From Fagopyrum homotropicum (lineage: Eukaryota > Streptophyta > Magnoliopsida > Caryophyllales > Polygonaceae), in assembly GCA_033239125.1 (NCBI GenBank), contig BSWB01000005.1, forward strand, positions 146,192,494-146,256,493: a stretch of DNA of 64,000 nt, written 5' to 3'. The number at the start of each line of letters is the position of its first letter. The stretch's first letter is position 1. Shown in pieces: positions 35,524-47,410 of this stretch. The translations under genes and the position numbers were made by a program. The notes beneath the pieces are model-generated. The model saw only the letters and a list, made by a program, of their open reading frames with translations. It was not told the origin of the DNA and made no database searches.

Positions 35524-37719
35524 ATGCCGAACATGCAACGGAAAATCTCCCTCTACAAATTCTTTGAAATAGTTCCCTTTATCTTCTCCCGCCATAGAAG
35601 AGATTTCATATCTTCCCTTTCATCTCCTCTGATTGAACCTCCGCCTCCGGCACGGCGGACCTTCTTTAAGTCCGGCGACAATGACGGAATGCTACGCCTT
35701 TTAGTAAGAGATAAAAATTACAAGGAAGCCCTATACCTACTTTGCGAGCAGAAACGTTTGAAAGAAGCAGTTCAATTGCTCGATGATACTAATCTAGCCA
35801 CTGCTCATTTGTACAGCAGTCTCATTCAGCTTTGTGCACAACAGCGTGCCCTTGAAGAGGGTAAAAGGGTTCATGGTCACATTAACCGAGTTGGGTTTGT
35901 GCCTAAAGTGTTTATTTGGAATCTTCTTGTAGATTTGTATGTTAAATGTGGGAGTTTGGAGGACGCACGGAAGGTGTTCAATGAAATGCCTGAGAAGGAT
36001 GTGTGTTCTTGGAACACTATAATCAATGGGTATGCTAAGGTAAGAAATGTTACCGATGCTAGAAAACTGTTTGATGAAATGCCTGAGAGAGATAGTTTCT
36101 CTTGGACTGCCATGATTTCAGGTGCATTGGTCTACAGAAGTTTCAAATATAATCATTTGGATTGAAATGATGATTTGTTAGATATCACAGAATGTTTCAT
36201 ACTGATTTCAGGTTATGTTGCACACGAGATGGCAGAAGAGGCTTTGGAGCTGTACAGATTAATGCACAGTCATGGGAATTTGAATTGTAGCAATAAGTTT
36301 GCTATGTCAAGTGCCATTAAAGCAGCCGCTGCCATCCCCAGTCTCCATACAGGGAAGGAAATTCATGGACGTATAGTGAGAATGGGACTAGACTCGGATT
36401 CTGTGGTCTGGAGTGCACTGTCTGATATGTATGGAAAATGTGGGAGCATAGATGAAGCAAGACACATTTTTAACAGGACAAAGGACCGTGATATCGTAAC
36501 CTGGACAGCCATGATAAGTAGATACTTTGGAGATAGGAGGTGGAATGAGGGATTTGCTTTGGTTTCTGATATGCTAAATTATGGAGTTAAACCAAACGAG
36601 TATACGTTCGCTGCCATTTTGAATGCGTGTGCAGATCAAGCTGTAGAAAACGTAGGCAAGGAGGTTCATGGCCAAATGGCAAAGATAGGCTATGGTCGTC
36701 ACTCATTCGCTGCCAGTACACTTGTTCACATGTATGCAAAATGTGGCAATATCAAGAATGCGGAAAAGGTTTTCAAAGGGATGCAGGAACCTGATCTAGT
36801 CTCATGGACCTCATTGATTTCCGGGTTTGCTCATCATGGTCAACCAAACGAGGCATTAGACCTATTCGTGCGTTTACTTCAATCAGGCATTCGCCCTGAT
36901 CAAGTTTCTTTTGTTGGGGTTCTATCTGCATGTACACATGCTGGCTTGGTTGACATGGGCATAGAATACTTCGAGTCAATAAAGAACAAACATGGGCTAA
37001 CGCCTACTGCAGAACATTATGCATGCTTGATTGATCTTCTAAGTCGCTCTGGTCGGTTCAAGGAAGCTGAAGATTATATCAACGGGATGCCAATGAAACC
37101 AGACAAGTTCTTGTGGGCTTCTCTTCTAGGAGGATGTAGGATTCATAAGAACATTGATTTAGCAGAACGAGCTGCCAATGCTTTATTTGAGATAGAACCC
37201 GAAAATGCAGCTACTTATACCACCTTGGCCAATATATATGCATCTGCAGGCCGTTGGAACGAGGTTTCCAGAGTCCGGAAACTCATGGATGATAGAGGTG
37301 TTGTGAAGAAACCAGGAAAGAGTTGGATTGAGCATAAAAGACAGGTCCATGTCTTCTTAGTAGGAGACACATCCCATCCCAAGTACAACGAGATTGACGA
37401 GTTCTTGACAAAGATGTGGATGAAGATGAAGGAAGAAGGGTATGTACCAGATACCGATTCCGTGCTGCATGATGTAGAGGAGGAACAGAAAGAGCAAAAT
37501 CTCTCTTATCACAGTGAGAAACTCGCTGTTGCGTTTGGTATCATCTCCACCTCACCCGGAACTCCCATCAAAGTTTACAAAAACCTGAGAACTTGTGTAG
37601 ATTGCCATAATGCTATCAAGTTTATATCGAGGATAGCTGAGAGAAGAATAATCGTTAGGGATTCAAACCGCTTCCATTGCTTTGAGAATGGGAGCTGTTC
37701 CTGTCAAGATTTCTGGTAG
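35524..37719 (+). CDS. DYW-class PPR protein (At4g37170-like), intact copy
   Basis: Exons 35524-36121 and 36212-37719 give 701 aa. The protein starts MPNMQRKISLYKFFEIVP with a basic Ser-rich leader. It continues with P-, L- and S-type PPR motifs of about 35 aa (for example WNLLVDLYVKCGSLEDARKV, WTSLISGFAHHGQPNEALDL). It ends with E motifs and a DYW domain with HSEKLAVAFG (HxE at 633-635), CVDCH (661-665) and a DFW terminus. Such proteins bind organelle transcripts sequence-specifically and the DYW domain deaminates C to U. From memory the closest Arabidopsis protein is At4g37170, which has no intron at this point. Without splicing of the 90-nt intron both copies would carry a stop. The target transcript is unknown. 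Confidence 0.85.
36122..36211 (+). other. Inferred 90-nt intron in right PPR copy
   Basis: Same position, length and boundary repeat (TGATTTCAGGT) as in the left copy, so it predates the duplication. Confidence 0.75.
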
Positions 37720-38264
37720 TCTAGACTCCAGTAAGAGCCCTAACCAAAATCCAAGGTTACGGAGAACCTGCGTAGAGGTACCTGAAAATCTCACAAACCA
37801 TTTTAAGTTATTGTATTATGAATTTATGAATGATCTTCTCATAAAGGCAGGGGCTCTGGTTTCCTATTCCTTTTTACATGATACATGCTCATGTTTACCG
37901 CAATGCCATTCAGTTCAGCTCATTCTAACCCGGAAAAAGGCATCTTAGTTGATGTTCCGAGGCTCATTTAGCAGTTCTGCACTTGTTTGAAACACTCAAA
38001 TGAAGTGTAAAATCATTCCTTGCTTGGTCTGCAATTACAGCTGAGCTCATTCCTTGCTGGGTTAAGTTAGCGAGGGTCTTATAAATGCGTGGGAAAAATC
38101 TTGCTGTGAAATTTGAATTTTTAAATTCAGTGTTCAAACTTCAAACGGCTAGTTTGATCAAATGAAGCTTGTAGAGTGTTAGCAATGACTCCAAGGAGCG
38201 GACTTGTCAGCATGCGACCAATAATTAGAACCATTCACTTGCATGAGAAGCAAAGTTGTGTAGG

Positions 38265-38643
38265 CCAAGTATTCATTAAAGAATAAAGATTGCACCTTTT
38301 TCTTTATATAATAAAATAATGTATTCGATTATTTTTGTTTTAGTTACCTCAACCCAAAATCCAAAAGTGTAATGGAAAATACCTTTAGCCCGAAATGCAC
38401 ATGTGCAAAGTTGAGTCATCACATATAGAATGTGACACGATGGTGTTAACTTAACATACAAGAACAAAATTTACTTCCCAAACTATGCTCTATATACTCT
38501 CTATAGTTTTGTGATAGATAACTTTGGTGAATATGGCTTTAAGCCGCAAAAAGAAGTAATAAAATTCCCATGCAAGGATAATCCATATATATGTTCCGAA
38601 TTTTAAATGATTTTTCTAGTACACATTTGAATATATTTTTAAT
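38265..38643. other. Intergenic, nothing recognised
   Basis: AT-rich. The short minus frame at 38276-38467 has no support. Confidence 0.5.
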
Positions 38644-39063
38644 GGAAAATTCCGAATGGTACCCTCGTGGTTTGGGGTTTTTCGAATTTTGCTTTTTTCC
38701 AGTTCAGATGGTACCTTTAAATTTTTGTTGTTTTTCGGATTTTGTCCAAATTTATTAAATTTTTTCAAATTTCATTAAAAACATACAAAAGAAAATAAAC
38801 TAAAATTAAAAAACAATTCTAATTTTAGATAAATAACCGAATTAGAATTACTTTTACTATAATTTTAAAATAAATAAATTATTTTTTATATTTTAATTCT
38901 AGCTTATTTTCTTTCGTATGTTTTTAATGGAATTTGAAAAAGTTAATAAATTTGGACAAAATGCGGAAAACAAAAAAAAATTTTAAGTGTACCATCCGAA
39001 CTGAAAAAAATTGTTGGCAAAACCCGAAAACTCAAACCACAAGGGTACCATCCGAAAATTCCC
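38644..39063. mobile_element. Foldback MITE with GGTACC-bearing arms
   Basis: The left arm starts GGAAAATTCCGAATGGTACC. The right arm, reversed, starts GGGAATTTTCGGATGGTACC. Inverted symmetry continues nearly to the centre (TTGTCCAAATTTATTAA, ACATACAAAAGAAAATAA). No exact TSD. No coding. Confidence 0.65.
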
Positions 39064-39176
39064 TATTAATTCAATAATTATAAATTTTAATAAATTTATC
39101 TAATTTTAGATAAATAACCGAATTAGAATTGACACATCCTTGTCATAAGATTCACAAACAGTTGTATATACAAACA

Positions 39177-40064
39177 CAGTCGGGCTCCCATGAAGTTGTT
39201 ATTTAACTTCATGGTGGAGTTGGACAAATTTTAACCATTGATTCAATCTAATGGCCAAGATTTATTGATCTATTAAACACTTATGGAAATAATATATTTT
39301 GAAGATAATGATAATATATCTACTTCCAATTATTGTGCGAGTTTAATTTTATAAAAATATTATTTTGCATTATCACCTACTTAGTCATTAATAATATCGA
39401 TTTTGCGAAAAGTATAATTTTATAATATCTATTAATTCACATGTCATGAGATTATATAATTTTAACTATGTCTATTAGTAAATAATTTTACAAATTTGAT
39501 ATAAATAAAATAATATCAAATCACGTTTTAGTGTTGAGATACCATTGGATAAAATAAATTTAATTACCAGTTAATTTTAAAATATTTTTAAATCTCATTC
39601 ATATATTAATACTAAAGATATAACGTTGATGTAGAAATTTTACAACTCCCGCATAAATTTTTGTTTACTTCAAACTTATCATATAAATGATTATTATATT
39701 TTATCATTTATGTAATTTTATCATATCTTTTAAATAAATAATTTAAAAAGATTTATGTAATTTAAAGGATCGGTCGTAGTCATTTGTACCAATAATTTAC
39801 ACTTTTAAAATAGATGGGTTAAAAATAAACTACTTTTTTAAAAATTAATAGTTGGTTTAAAAGTAAATATATTTGAACTTAAAATTAATATAAATTTTAA
39901 ATTAATCACTTTATATAAATTGGTAAAGGAATGATCTTGTAGATATTTTCTTTCATTTTCCATCGATCTAAGAAATGAATCTTAACCGTTAATAATAATT
40001 AATGGTTTAAATTCACTAAACTTCACCATGAAGTTGATAAAATAACTTCATTGGAGCCCAACCG
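39177..40064. mobile_element. Mutator-like TIR element, TSD ATACAAACA
   Basis: ATACAAACA stands at 39168-39176 and 40065-40073. The ends CAGTCGGGCTCC and (reversed) CGGTTGGGCTCC are inverted and followed on both sides by ATGAAGTT..AACTTCAT mini-hairpins. 888 bp, AT-rich, non-coding. The 9-bp duplication supports Mutator-type transposition. Confidence 0.75.
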
Positions 40065-40230
40065 ATACAAACATAACATGTGAATCTTCGTACCCAATAT
40101 AGATTCGGATGTGATACCCAACACACCTACAATGGCTACAAAGTGGGATCCGACCCTAAATTATGCATTTGAATCCCTAAAATATAGGAAATTAATTACC
40201 CTAAAGGGGTAAAAATGGAAAGAAAAGAGC

Positions 40231-40575
40231 TTAGGTGATGAATTCGTCAAGACAAATTTCACATGGCCACAAGTTTTTACAGTCCGAAGATGATGGTAAA
40301 GAAGAAGGCTCCTTCAACCATACACTCAGGCAATCAATGGCGAAATCGATGGCTGTCTCCTTTCGATCATCCCCTTTAAAAAGGGGTTCTTTCTTCATTC
40401 TATTCACCCATCCAAAAACAATTCCTTTCATAAAACACAATAAACAGGGAAGAAAAAGCAATAAATTTACTGACTTATCCAGTGACAGAAGAAGACAGAC
40501 GCGTTTTCGCATGACCCAACGACGATTATGAGCGCATAGCCAATTTGTACAACCGAATCCAAATACATTTGACAA
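40231..40575 (-). other. Open frame of 114 codons, unidentified
   Basis: The frame contains EPLFKGDDRKETAIDFAIDC and ends CEICLDEFIT. It overlaps an open plus-strand frame and the region expected to hold the SKU5-similar gene's leader. I recognise no domain and think it is more likely chance than a gene. Confidence 0.15.
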
Positions 40576-40612
40576 AAGGTACTGAATTTCTTACCCAGTT
40601 CTTCAGTTTTCT

Positions 40613-40916
40613 GGGTTTTCTTTGAAATTCTCATCTTGGTATGTTTTCATGTCTGAAAAGTGAAAATCTTTCATACCCAGCTCCCATTTTGGTTAGTTTT
40701 GTCATTCTAGCTTGTTCTTAGCCTTACCTACGTCAATACTTTCGAGCAAAATCTTCAACTTTGTGGGTTTTCTTTGAAATTCTCATCTTGGTATGTTTTC
40801 ATGTCTGAAAAGCGAAAATCTTACATGCCCAGCTCCCATTTTGGTTAGTTTTGTCATTCTAGCTTGTTCTTAGCCTTACCCACGTCAATACATTCGAGCA
40901 AAATCTTCAACTTTTT
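40613..40916 (+). repeat. 152-bp tandem duplication in the leader of the SKU5-similar gene
   Basis: Units 40613-40764 and 40765-40916 both run from GGGTTTTCTTTGAAATTC to AAAATCTTCAACTTT with about seven differences. A candidate 5' UTR intron (donor after 40579, acceptor GTGCAG ending at 41011) would contain both units. Confidence 0.8.
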
Positions 40917-41040
40917 GGGTTATTGCTAATTTTGCATTGAAGAATTTCTAATCGTTGTTTGGTTGTACTGGTATGAGTGGAAATTTATGTGTATATATAT
41001 ATATATGTGCAGGTGATTGCTTGAGATTTCTGTCTACAAA

Positions 41041-43377
41041 ATGGAAAACCCAAGATTAATTCATCTTCTTATATTTGGAGTTTTCGCTGTGTGGAGCTTT
41101 GCTATTGTGAATGCTGAGGATCCTTACCTGTTCTTTACATGGGAAGTGACTTATGGCACAGCTGAAACTTTAGTTCCACCGGCCAAACCCTCCAAGGTGG
41201 GTTTAGTGTTTTTTTTTTTCCTTATGTGAATTTTGAAAGCTTGTGAGATTAAAGTTTTGATAGTTTTGCTTAATTTCTTACAGGTTATCTTGATTAATGG
41301 TCAATTCCCTGGTCCTCCTATTAACTGTGTGACCAATGACAACTTGATTATCAATGTCATCAATAAGTTGGATGAGCCCTTCCTCTTAACATGGCAAGTT
41401 AACTCATTAATCACTCTATTGTATTGTTAAAGCTGTACTAGAATTCATTCTACATGTATTAGATACTGAAGCAAGGAAATGACTATTCAAGAATGTGATA
41501 CAAATGGTGACTTGCCTAATTGAAAGTGTTGTGCTGAAAATAGGAATGGGATTAAGCAAAGGAAGAACTCGTGGCAAGACGGAGTCTTGGGAACGAATTG
41601 TCCCATACCTCCAAATGCAAACTACACTTATGCTCTCCAAGCTAAAGATCAAGTCGGAACTTACTCATACTTCCCGTCAATTGGAATGCAAAGATCAATG
41701 GGTGGGTATGGAGCAATCAACATCAATAACAGGGAAGTAATTGCCATTCCCTATGAAAAGCCATTTTTCGACTACTCAATGCTTATCGGAGATTGGTACA
41801 TGGATGATTCCAAGGTGAGAGACATATATAACAACTTTAGGCATGTTTTCACTTGCAATTGAAAGTTTCTAGTTCATCTACAATGCATAATGTGTTTTAT
41901 GAAAATTTGATGAATTGTATCTGTTGCAAGGCTCTAAGTGGAATTTTGGACTCTGGGAAATTCCTTCCAATGCCTGATGGTCTTCTCATAAATGGACGTC
42001 AAGTTCAGAATAAGAACTTCACTGGTGCAGCAGGTTAGCCATAAGTACTTCTTTATTTACTTAGGATGATGTTCTGAGTTCTCAAAACCCTGATTAGATA
42101 TTTTGGTTTGATTTTGATCTCATTAGGCAAGACATACAGATTCAGAGTTGCAAATGTTGGGTTGAAGACATCAATCAACTTTTTTTTTGAGGGTCACAAA
42201 ATGAAGATTGTTGAGATTGAAGGATCTCATGTGCAACAGACTCTATACGATAACATAGACCTGCACCCTGGGCAGGGCGTCGGGGTTCTAGTCACCTTGG
42301 ATAAGCCCCCTATGGATTATAACATTGTCGCATTCACTCGTTTCACAGAAAAACCTCTCGTGGCAACTACTATCCTGCAATATGAGAATTCCAAAAGCGG
42401 GCTTACGACGGATAGAGCTCCTGCTCCAATCCCTACACTCGACGTAAAATATTCTATTGAACAAGCTAAATCCTTCAGGTAAGGCTATAAAACACCAAAG
42501 CAGTTAAGGCCTTGTTTGACATTCTCTGATACATTTTTTGTTGATATTCTTTAGGTGGAATCTGACTGCAAATGCAGCTAGACCCAACCCTCAGGGATCA
42601 TTTCATTATGGTCAGGTTAACATCTCAGCTAAATACATATTGCAAACTTCAGCTCCCATGATTGATGGGAAACAACGTTGTGCTGTCAATGGAATCTCCT
42701 ACATTAACCCCGACACCCCTCTAAAGCTCGCGGATCACTTCAAGATCCCTGGTGTCTTTGATCCCAAGACCTTCAGTCCACTTCCCATACCAGCTGGTCC
42801 TCCTAGGATTGACACTGCTGTTATACAAGCAAACTTCCACGACTTCGTTGAAATTGTCTTCCAGAACACTGAGGACATCATGCAAACATGGCATCTTGAT
42901 GGCTATGACTTCTGGGTTGTTGGATTCGGTGATGGTACATGGACCGATGCCAGCCGTTCGAGCTATAATCTTGTTGATGCTTTCACCAGATACACCACCC
43001 AGGTAACAGAATGATTCCGAATCAATAAAAAGCTATGTTTGTTTAGAGGTCTTTTTAACATGAAAGTAATCTCATCATTTTCGTTTCTTTTCCTTACCCT
43101 TGTTTGATTCTGTTCCGTTTCCATTCCACTGCTCCAACCAAACGGGCACTAAATCTCATGTGTTATTTAGGTGTATCCAAAGGGATGGACAGCCATCCTA
43201 ATGTCATTGGACAACAAAGGGATGTGGAATTTCAGATCAGCAGATTGGGAAAGGAAATACTTAGGACAGGAGCTGTACATGAATGTGTGGAGCGACGAGG
43301 CGAGCCTTACGACAGAATACAACATCCCAGCAAACGCTCTGATGTGTGGGAAGGCTGCTGGACGCAAACCGACTTGA
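41041..43377 (+). CDS. SKU5-similar (SKS) multicopper-oxidase-like protein
   Basis: Seven exons: 41041-41196, 41284-41393, 41544-41814, 41931-42033, 42127-42478, 42555-43002, 43171-43377, giving 548 aa. A signal peptide (about 1-25, ending VNA before EDPY) sends it to the secretory path. Three cupredoxin-like domains follow. The first copper motif of true oxidases (HWHG) is replaced by TWNGIKQRKNSWQDG (88-102). TWHLDGYDFWVVG (442-454) keeps a His. This loss of ligands is typical of SKS proteins, which are apoplastic or plasma-membrane proteins acting in directional cell expansion and pollen growth, without proven oxidase activity. No strong C-terminal GPI signal is seen (end GRKPT). Intron 2 needs a GC donor (ATG|GCAAGT at 41394) to keep frame. 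Order and family suggest SKS15 (At4g37160). The gene appears intact. Confidence 0.9.
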
Positions 43378-44574
43378 AATTGACAATAAAGTTCATCTCT
43401 TTCAGTTTGATGGCTAATGGAAGTCATTTTTTTTTTGCAAGATCTTACTACAAAGATCTTTTAAAGTTATAAGAGTCAGCAAATGTGAGAAGTTATAGTA
43501 GAACAGCAGTGTCTTTGCTTGCTGCATTAAGTTGTAGAAAGTAATTAGTCTGAAAGTGTTTGTTTTCAGATGATATTGTTGATTGTTTCCTGAATTAGCA
43601 CAGGAGGATTATTAGCTATAAAAGAACTTCTCGTTGTTCTTTCAGATTTTGCTATTGTTTTTTAGGTCTTAGAGTTTTTTGTTGGTCTCAATTATGAAAC
43701 CTTATTTATCATTTATGTTAATATAAACAAAATATATATATACTAATTTCCCAAGTTTTTTGTATTTATTTTTTAGTGAGTTTCTACATTCAGTTCACTT
43801 GCTGAACTTGTGGATTTTCAAGTTTTTTGTATTATTAAATCCGTGTGTAACCAACACAATTATTTTAAATAGAAATTTTCAAAAAAAAAAACACCTTTTA
43901 AATACTTGTTGTTTCAATAAACTACCTTATTGAACATTTTTCTTTTAGTAGTTTTAAATACTAATAATCATTTTGTAAAGAATAATATATGTTAAATTAC
44001 TAGAATGCCCTTTTGGTAGTTGATTTATTAAATTTAGTCATTTATTTATAAAATTTTAATTAGTGAAATAAATCATGTTTTTAATTACACATATTATAAT
44101 AAATATTCATAAAGATAATTATAAAATATAATTTATTTTTTTAATAATGAAGAGTCTTATTTTATTTAAAATTGTCTAAATAAATAATTCTTTCATAAAC
44201 AAAAAAATATATAAATAATGTCACTAAATTATTTTTTTGAAAAACAAATTGTAAGTACAAAGAAAAAACTTAAATTATTAATTAGAATTATTTTGGTCAA
44301 ATAATCTAATGCATAAAATTAATTATGATTAATTTATTTTCATAATATATATTATATAAGGTGGGTTTACATCAAAAAAATTATTAAAAGATTCTTTTTT
44401 GAAGACTATTTTTAACCCAAAAATCTATTTTAAATAATATATGAGTTGGTATTTTATGCTTTTATAGTTTTATGTTATCTTATGTAGTCAAATAACTCTG
44501 TTTTGAAAAATAATATGATTACTCATTTTCAGTTGGGTTTTCTAGTGACAATGGCAAATAACTCTGTTTCAGTA
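43378..44574. other. 3' flank and AT-rich intergenic DNA
   Basis: The first roughly 350 bp are probably the 3' UTR of the SKS gene. The rest is very AT-rich without features. Confidence 0.5.
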
Positions 44575-44695
44575 GTTTACTTATTTGTTGTGGGCCTAAT
44601 GGGCCAAAGACGGCCCAACTATTTACGACAGTATGTCGTTTACATATTTGTTTTGGGCCTAATGGGCCAAAAGCGGCCCAACTATCTGTCCATTC
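44575..44695 (+). repeat. 62-bp tandem duplication rich in TGGGCC boxes
   Basis: Two units starting GTTTAC(T/A)TATTTGTT each contain GGGCCTAATGGGCCAAA and CGGCCCAACTAT. TGGGCC is the site II (TCP-bound) promoter word. No coding exon follows. Confidence 0.6.
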
Positions 44696-44699
44696 AAGC

Positions 44700-45489
44700 A
44701 CGGACCTTTTTTTTCGCTATAGCTGTCGATGAACAACATACGAGATTCCAAAGGTTATTTGTAATAAAAATGGTCTTTTAGCCTATTTTTTAAAAACAAA
44801 GATTAAAAAAATCTTGACGTGAATAAATAATAAATCTTAAATATAAACATAAAAATAGGAAAAAAAAATTGAAATGAAGATTTATAAGTCGTATGTTAAA
44901 AAAGTAATACCACATTAAAATTACGGATACTCTCATCTTGACATAACTTTTAAAGCTATTCTCTAAAAATCTGGATATGCTTTGATAAAGTTAAGAAAAT
45001 CATTTATTGATAAAGGATATTCTAAAAAATATACAATTTTTTTTAATAATCATCTCTAAATTTAGAATTTAATAAGCTTCAAATCCTTCTATCGGTGTAG
45101 TTTTCTTGACCCAAAAGGCTCTACTAAGCTTTTGCTTATATAAAAAGAAAAAAAATATAAATAAAAGAAAGTTGTTTCTAAACGTAGTGGTGCAAATCTC
45201 TAAGTAGTCACCACAATTACCCACTTCACATGAGTAGTTAATATGGTCCTCAACTATGCATATAAAAAGCGTAATAGTAGTTCAAAAAAAAAAAAACTAC
45301 GCACAAGAAAGGTAGTTGAAATTTTTTAATTTTTTTCATGAATTTTCATTTATAAATCCCATATAATTTAGATAACGGCCCTATCACGCGAGGTGCGTAA
45401 TTATGACGACTATTAAAACTTTTTGCTTGTTATATCTATCGACTCCCGGAAATAATACGTTAAAATTTTGGGTGATAGTGGTCATTGAT
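44700..45489. other. Intergenic, nothing recognised
   Basis: AT-rich. No supported feature. Confidence 0.5.
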
Positions 45490-45860
45490 AGTAGGGTTGT
45501 GCAAAATCGGACCGGACCGGTTCCGGTCCGGTCTACGGTCCAGGTTAAAATCCGGGTTACGGTCCTGTCCAGTTTTTGGACCGTATAAAACCGTAACCCG
45601 GGTTGGACCGTAAACTACGAATTTCCGGTCCGGTCCAACCGGTCCATTTTGGTGAAAGTCCGGTCTGGTCCAGTCCATTTCGGTCCGATCCGGGTCCGGT
45701 TTTGGACCGAAAAACCTCAGTAAAATTGCACAATTTATGAACAAACCGGTCCGGTCCATTTCAGTTCGGTTTTGGACAGAAAAACCTCACCAAAATTGCA
45801 CAATTTATGAACAAACCGGTCCGGTCTGATCTGGTCCGCAATATTCAAAATTGCACAATT
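45490..45860. repeat. GGACCGG-rich non-autonomous element
   Basis: Starts near GGGTTGTGCAAAATCGGACC and is packed with GGTCCGG and CCGGACC words, which form long inverted repeats. AAATTGCACAATTTATGAAC is duplicated at its right side. It matches a dispersed plant repeat type. The ends are not sharp. Confidence 0.55.
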
Positions 45861-45972
45861 TAGTGGTTATCTCCACTAAGGTGGGGTCTTAATGCTTACA
45901 AGACATAGAAGTTTGATATTTATGTACGTGGTGGAGGCTGCATTACATAGACTTTTCGACGTGAGCACGACG

Positions 45973-45975
<3 letters not shown>

Positions 45976-46009
<34 letters not shown>
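45976..46009. repeat. (AT)n microsatellite
   Basis: About 17 uninterrupted AT units. Confidence 0.95.
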
Positions 46010-46011
<2 letters not shown>

Positions 46012-46224
46012 GCGGCAAGATTTAGTGTTTTTCGTTGTTGACCCTTCAATGCTAAGTTTTAAGGGGATAAGCTTTTGGGTAGGCCAAATTTTCAACTTTA
46101 TATTTGGGCTTTCTACATCTCTAGATTCAACAAAACATAATCGACTATCTAGGGCACACTTTTATGTAGAGCGATGAACAATGAATAGCCATTTTTATAT
46201 GGAGACTTTGTAATCTATGTTGAG

Positions 46225-46395
46225 ATGTAGGGCAAAGAATCCCACATCGATAACACGCAATCAAGTGAACCTACCATATAAATATCCGGGCTACTACTCC
46301 TATTGCCAATTGGTTTTAGGATGAAACCTCGTGTGCTTGTACGTGTGGTTCGCTAGACGTGCGTCCTCCGCGTCATTTGATCCCGACGGATATAA
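46225..46395 (+). mobile_element. Fragment related to the TRIM at 19900-20282
   Basis: CCCACATCGATAA, then CTATTGCCAATTGGTTTTAG and a GTGTGCTTGTACG stretch match the TRIM's interior and LTR in the opposite orientation, with many differences. Only one LTR-like end is recognisable. Confidence 0.5.
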
Positions 46396-46409
46396 GAAAA
46401 AAGTAACAA

Positions 46410-46760
46410 TCTATAATACTATATTAAAATAACCTACATTTCTTTCACGTTTTATCCCGGAAGGCTATCTACATTGATTAATTTTTCAACTTAAATATAT
46501 TTACCCCACATCGTTTCTTAAATTAGACTTACGGGTATTTTAGTTAAAATCTACTATAATGTTTATTCATGTTGAATTAATAATTCGGGTCACTTGCTTA
46601 CAAATTTGCCATAAGATATTTACAAATTTATCATCAATTATGATTAATCATAATTTCTATTAGAATTAATAAATAATTTTTTTACCCTTTCTATAAAATT
46701 AAATATAATATTTATTCATATCCATTAATAATCTCTGTAAGTAAAATTACAATATTCGAC
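46410..46760 (+). mobile_element. Helitron-like 5' end
   Basis: It starts TCTATAATACTATATTAAAA after an A. Further in, ACAAATTTGCCATAAGATAT and the following words resemble the Helitron at 12747. I could not find its CTAGT end, so the right limit is arbitrary. Confidence 0.35.
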
Positions 46761-46969
46761 GACGCATTTTATCCTCACACCATCATTTGAAGCGTCAAAG
46801 TTCAGTTGATTCGTTTTCACCCCACGCCCGTGCGATTTCTCACCATTTTGCTATCGTTTTGAGTACCACCCAGTTAAATTCAATATTTTGACCGTTCTTC
46901 TTCGTTTGCAATTGTATGCTTTCAGGATTTGTGATTTGGGGTTGCTAGGGTTTCAAGGATAATGTTCAA

Positions 46970-47410
46970 GCCGGATGATAGATGTACCGGCGAAAATTGC
47001 TATTAGTAACCTAAACTACGCACGCGAAACGCGTAGTTTCGTTTTTCAGATCCTGAATCTAACTACGCTTGTGGCATGCGTAGTTGGAGCCGATGTGAAG
47101 CCGATGAACTAAGCTTATGGTAACGGGTAAGCGTAGTTGAAGTTGAATTTTTTTAAAAAAAAACTCCAACTACGATATTTATAAGCGTAGTTGCAGTGAA
47201 TTTAAAAAAAAAAAAAAAATTCAACATTGGTTCCCAACTTCCCATTACCATATTTAAATTAAAAAAAATTTAAACCGGCTCAGGATAACTCTCCAACTAT
47301 GTTTGTCAAAAGCGTAGTTTGAACCCAGATGCAAAAAGCGAAACTACGCACTTCGCGTACGTAGTTATGGTTACAAATAGCGTTTTTCACCGGTAAATCT
47401 AAAATTTCCG
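46970..47410. mobile_element. hAT- or Mutator-like element made of GCGTAGTT/AACTACGC words
   Basis: ATGTTCAA flanks it exactly at 46962-46969 and 47411-47418. Counting a ninth base gives 8 of 9. Inverted ends contain TAGATGTACCGGCGAAAA and (reversed) TAGATTTACCGGTGAAAA, then CTATT(A/T)GTAACC. Inside, ACTACGC and GCGTAGTT occur about ten times in both orientations. 441 bp, no coding. Subterminal short repeats of this kind usually serve as transposase-binding sites. Confidence 0.65.

Larger units (their letters stand above)
35426..38264 (+). repeat. Segmental duplication, right copy (PPR gene plus flanks)
   Basis: Direct copy of 28138-31004. This unit keeps the complete coding region. Confidence 0.9.

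Noticed and set aside
40231..40575. 114-codon minus frame as a real gene
   Set aside because: No known domain, overlaps another open frame and the leader of the SKS gene. Listed only as a low-confidence open frame.
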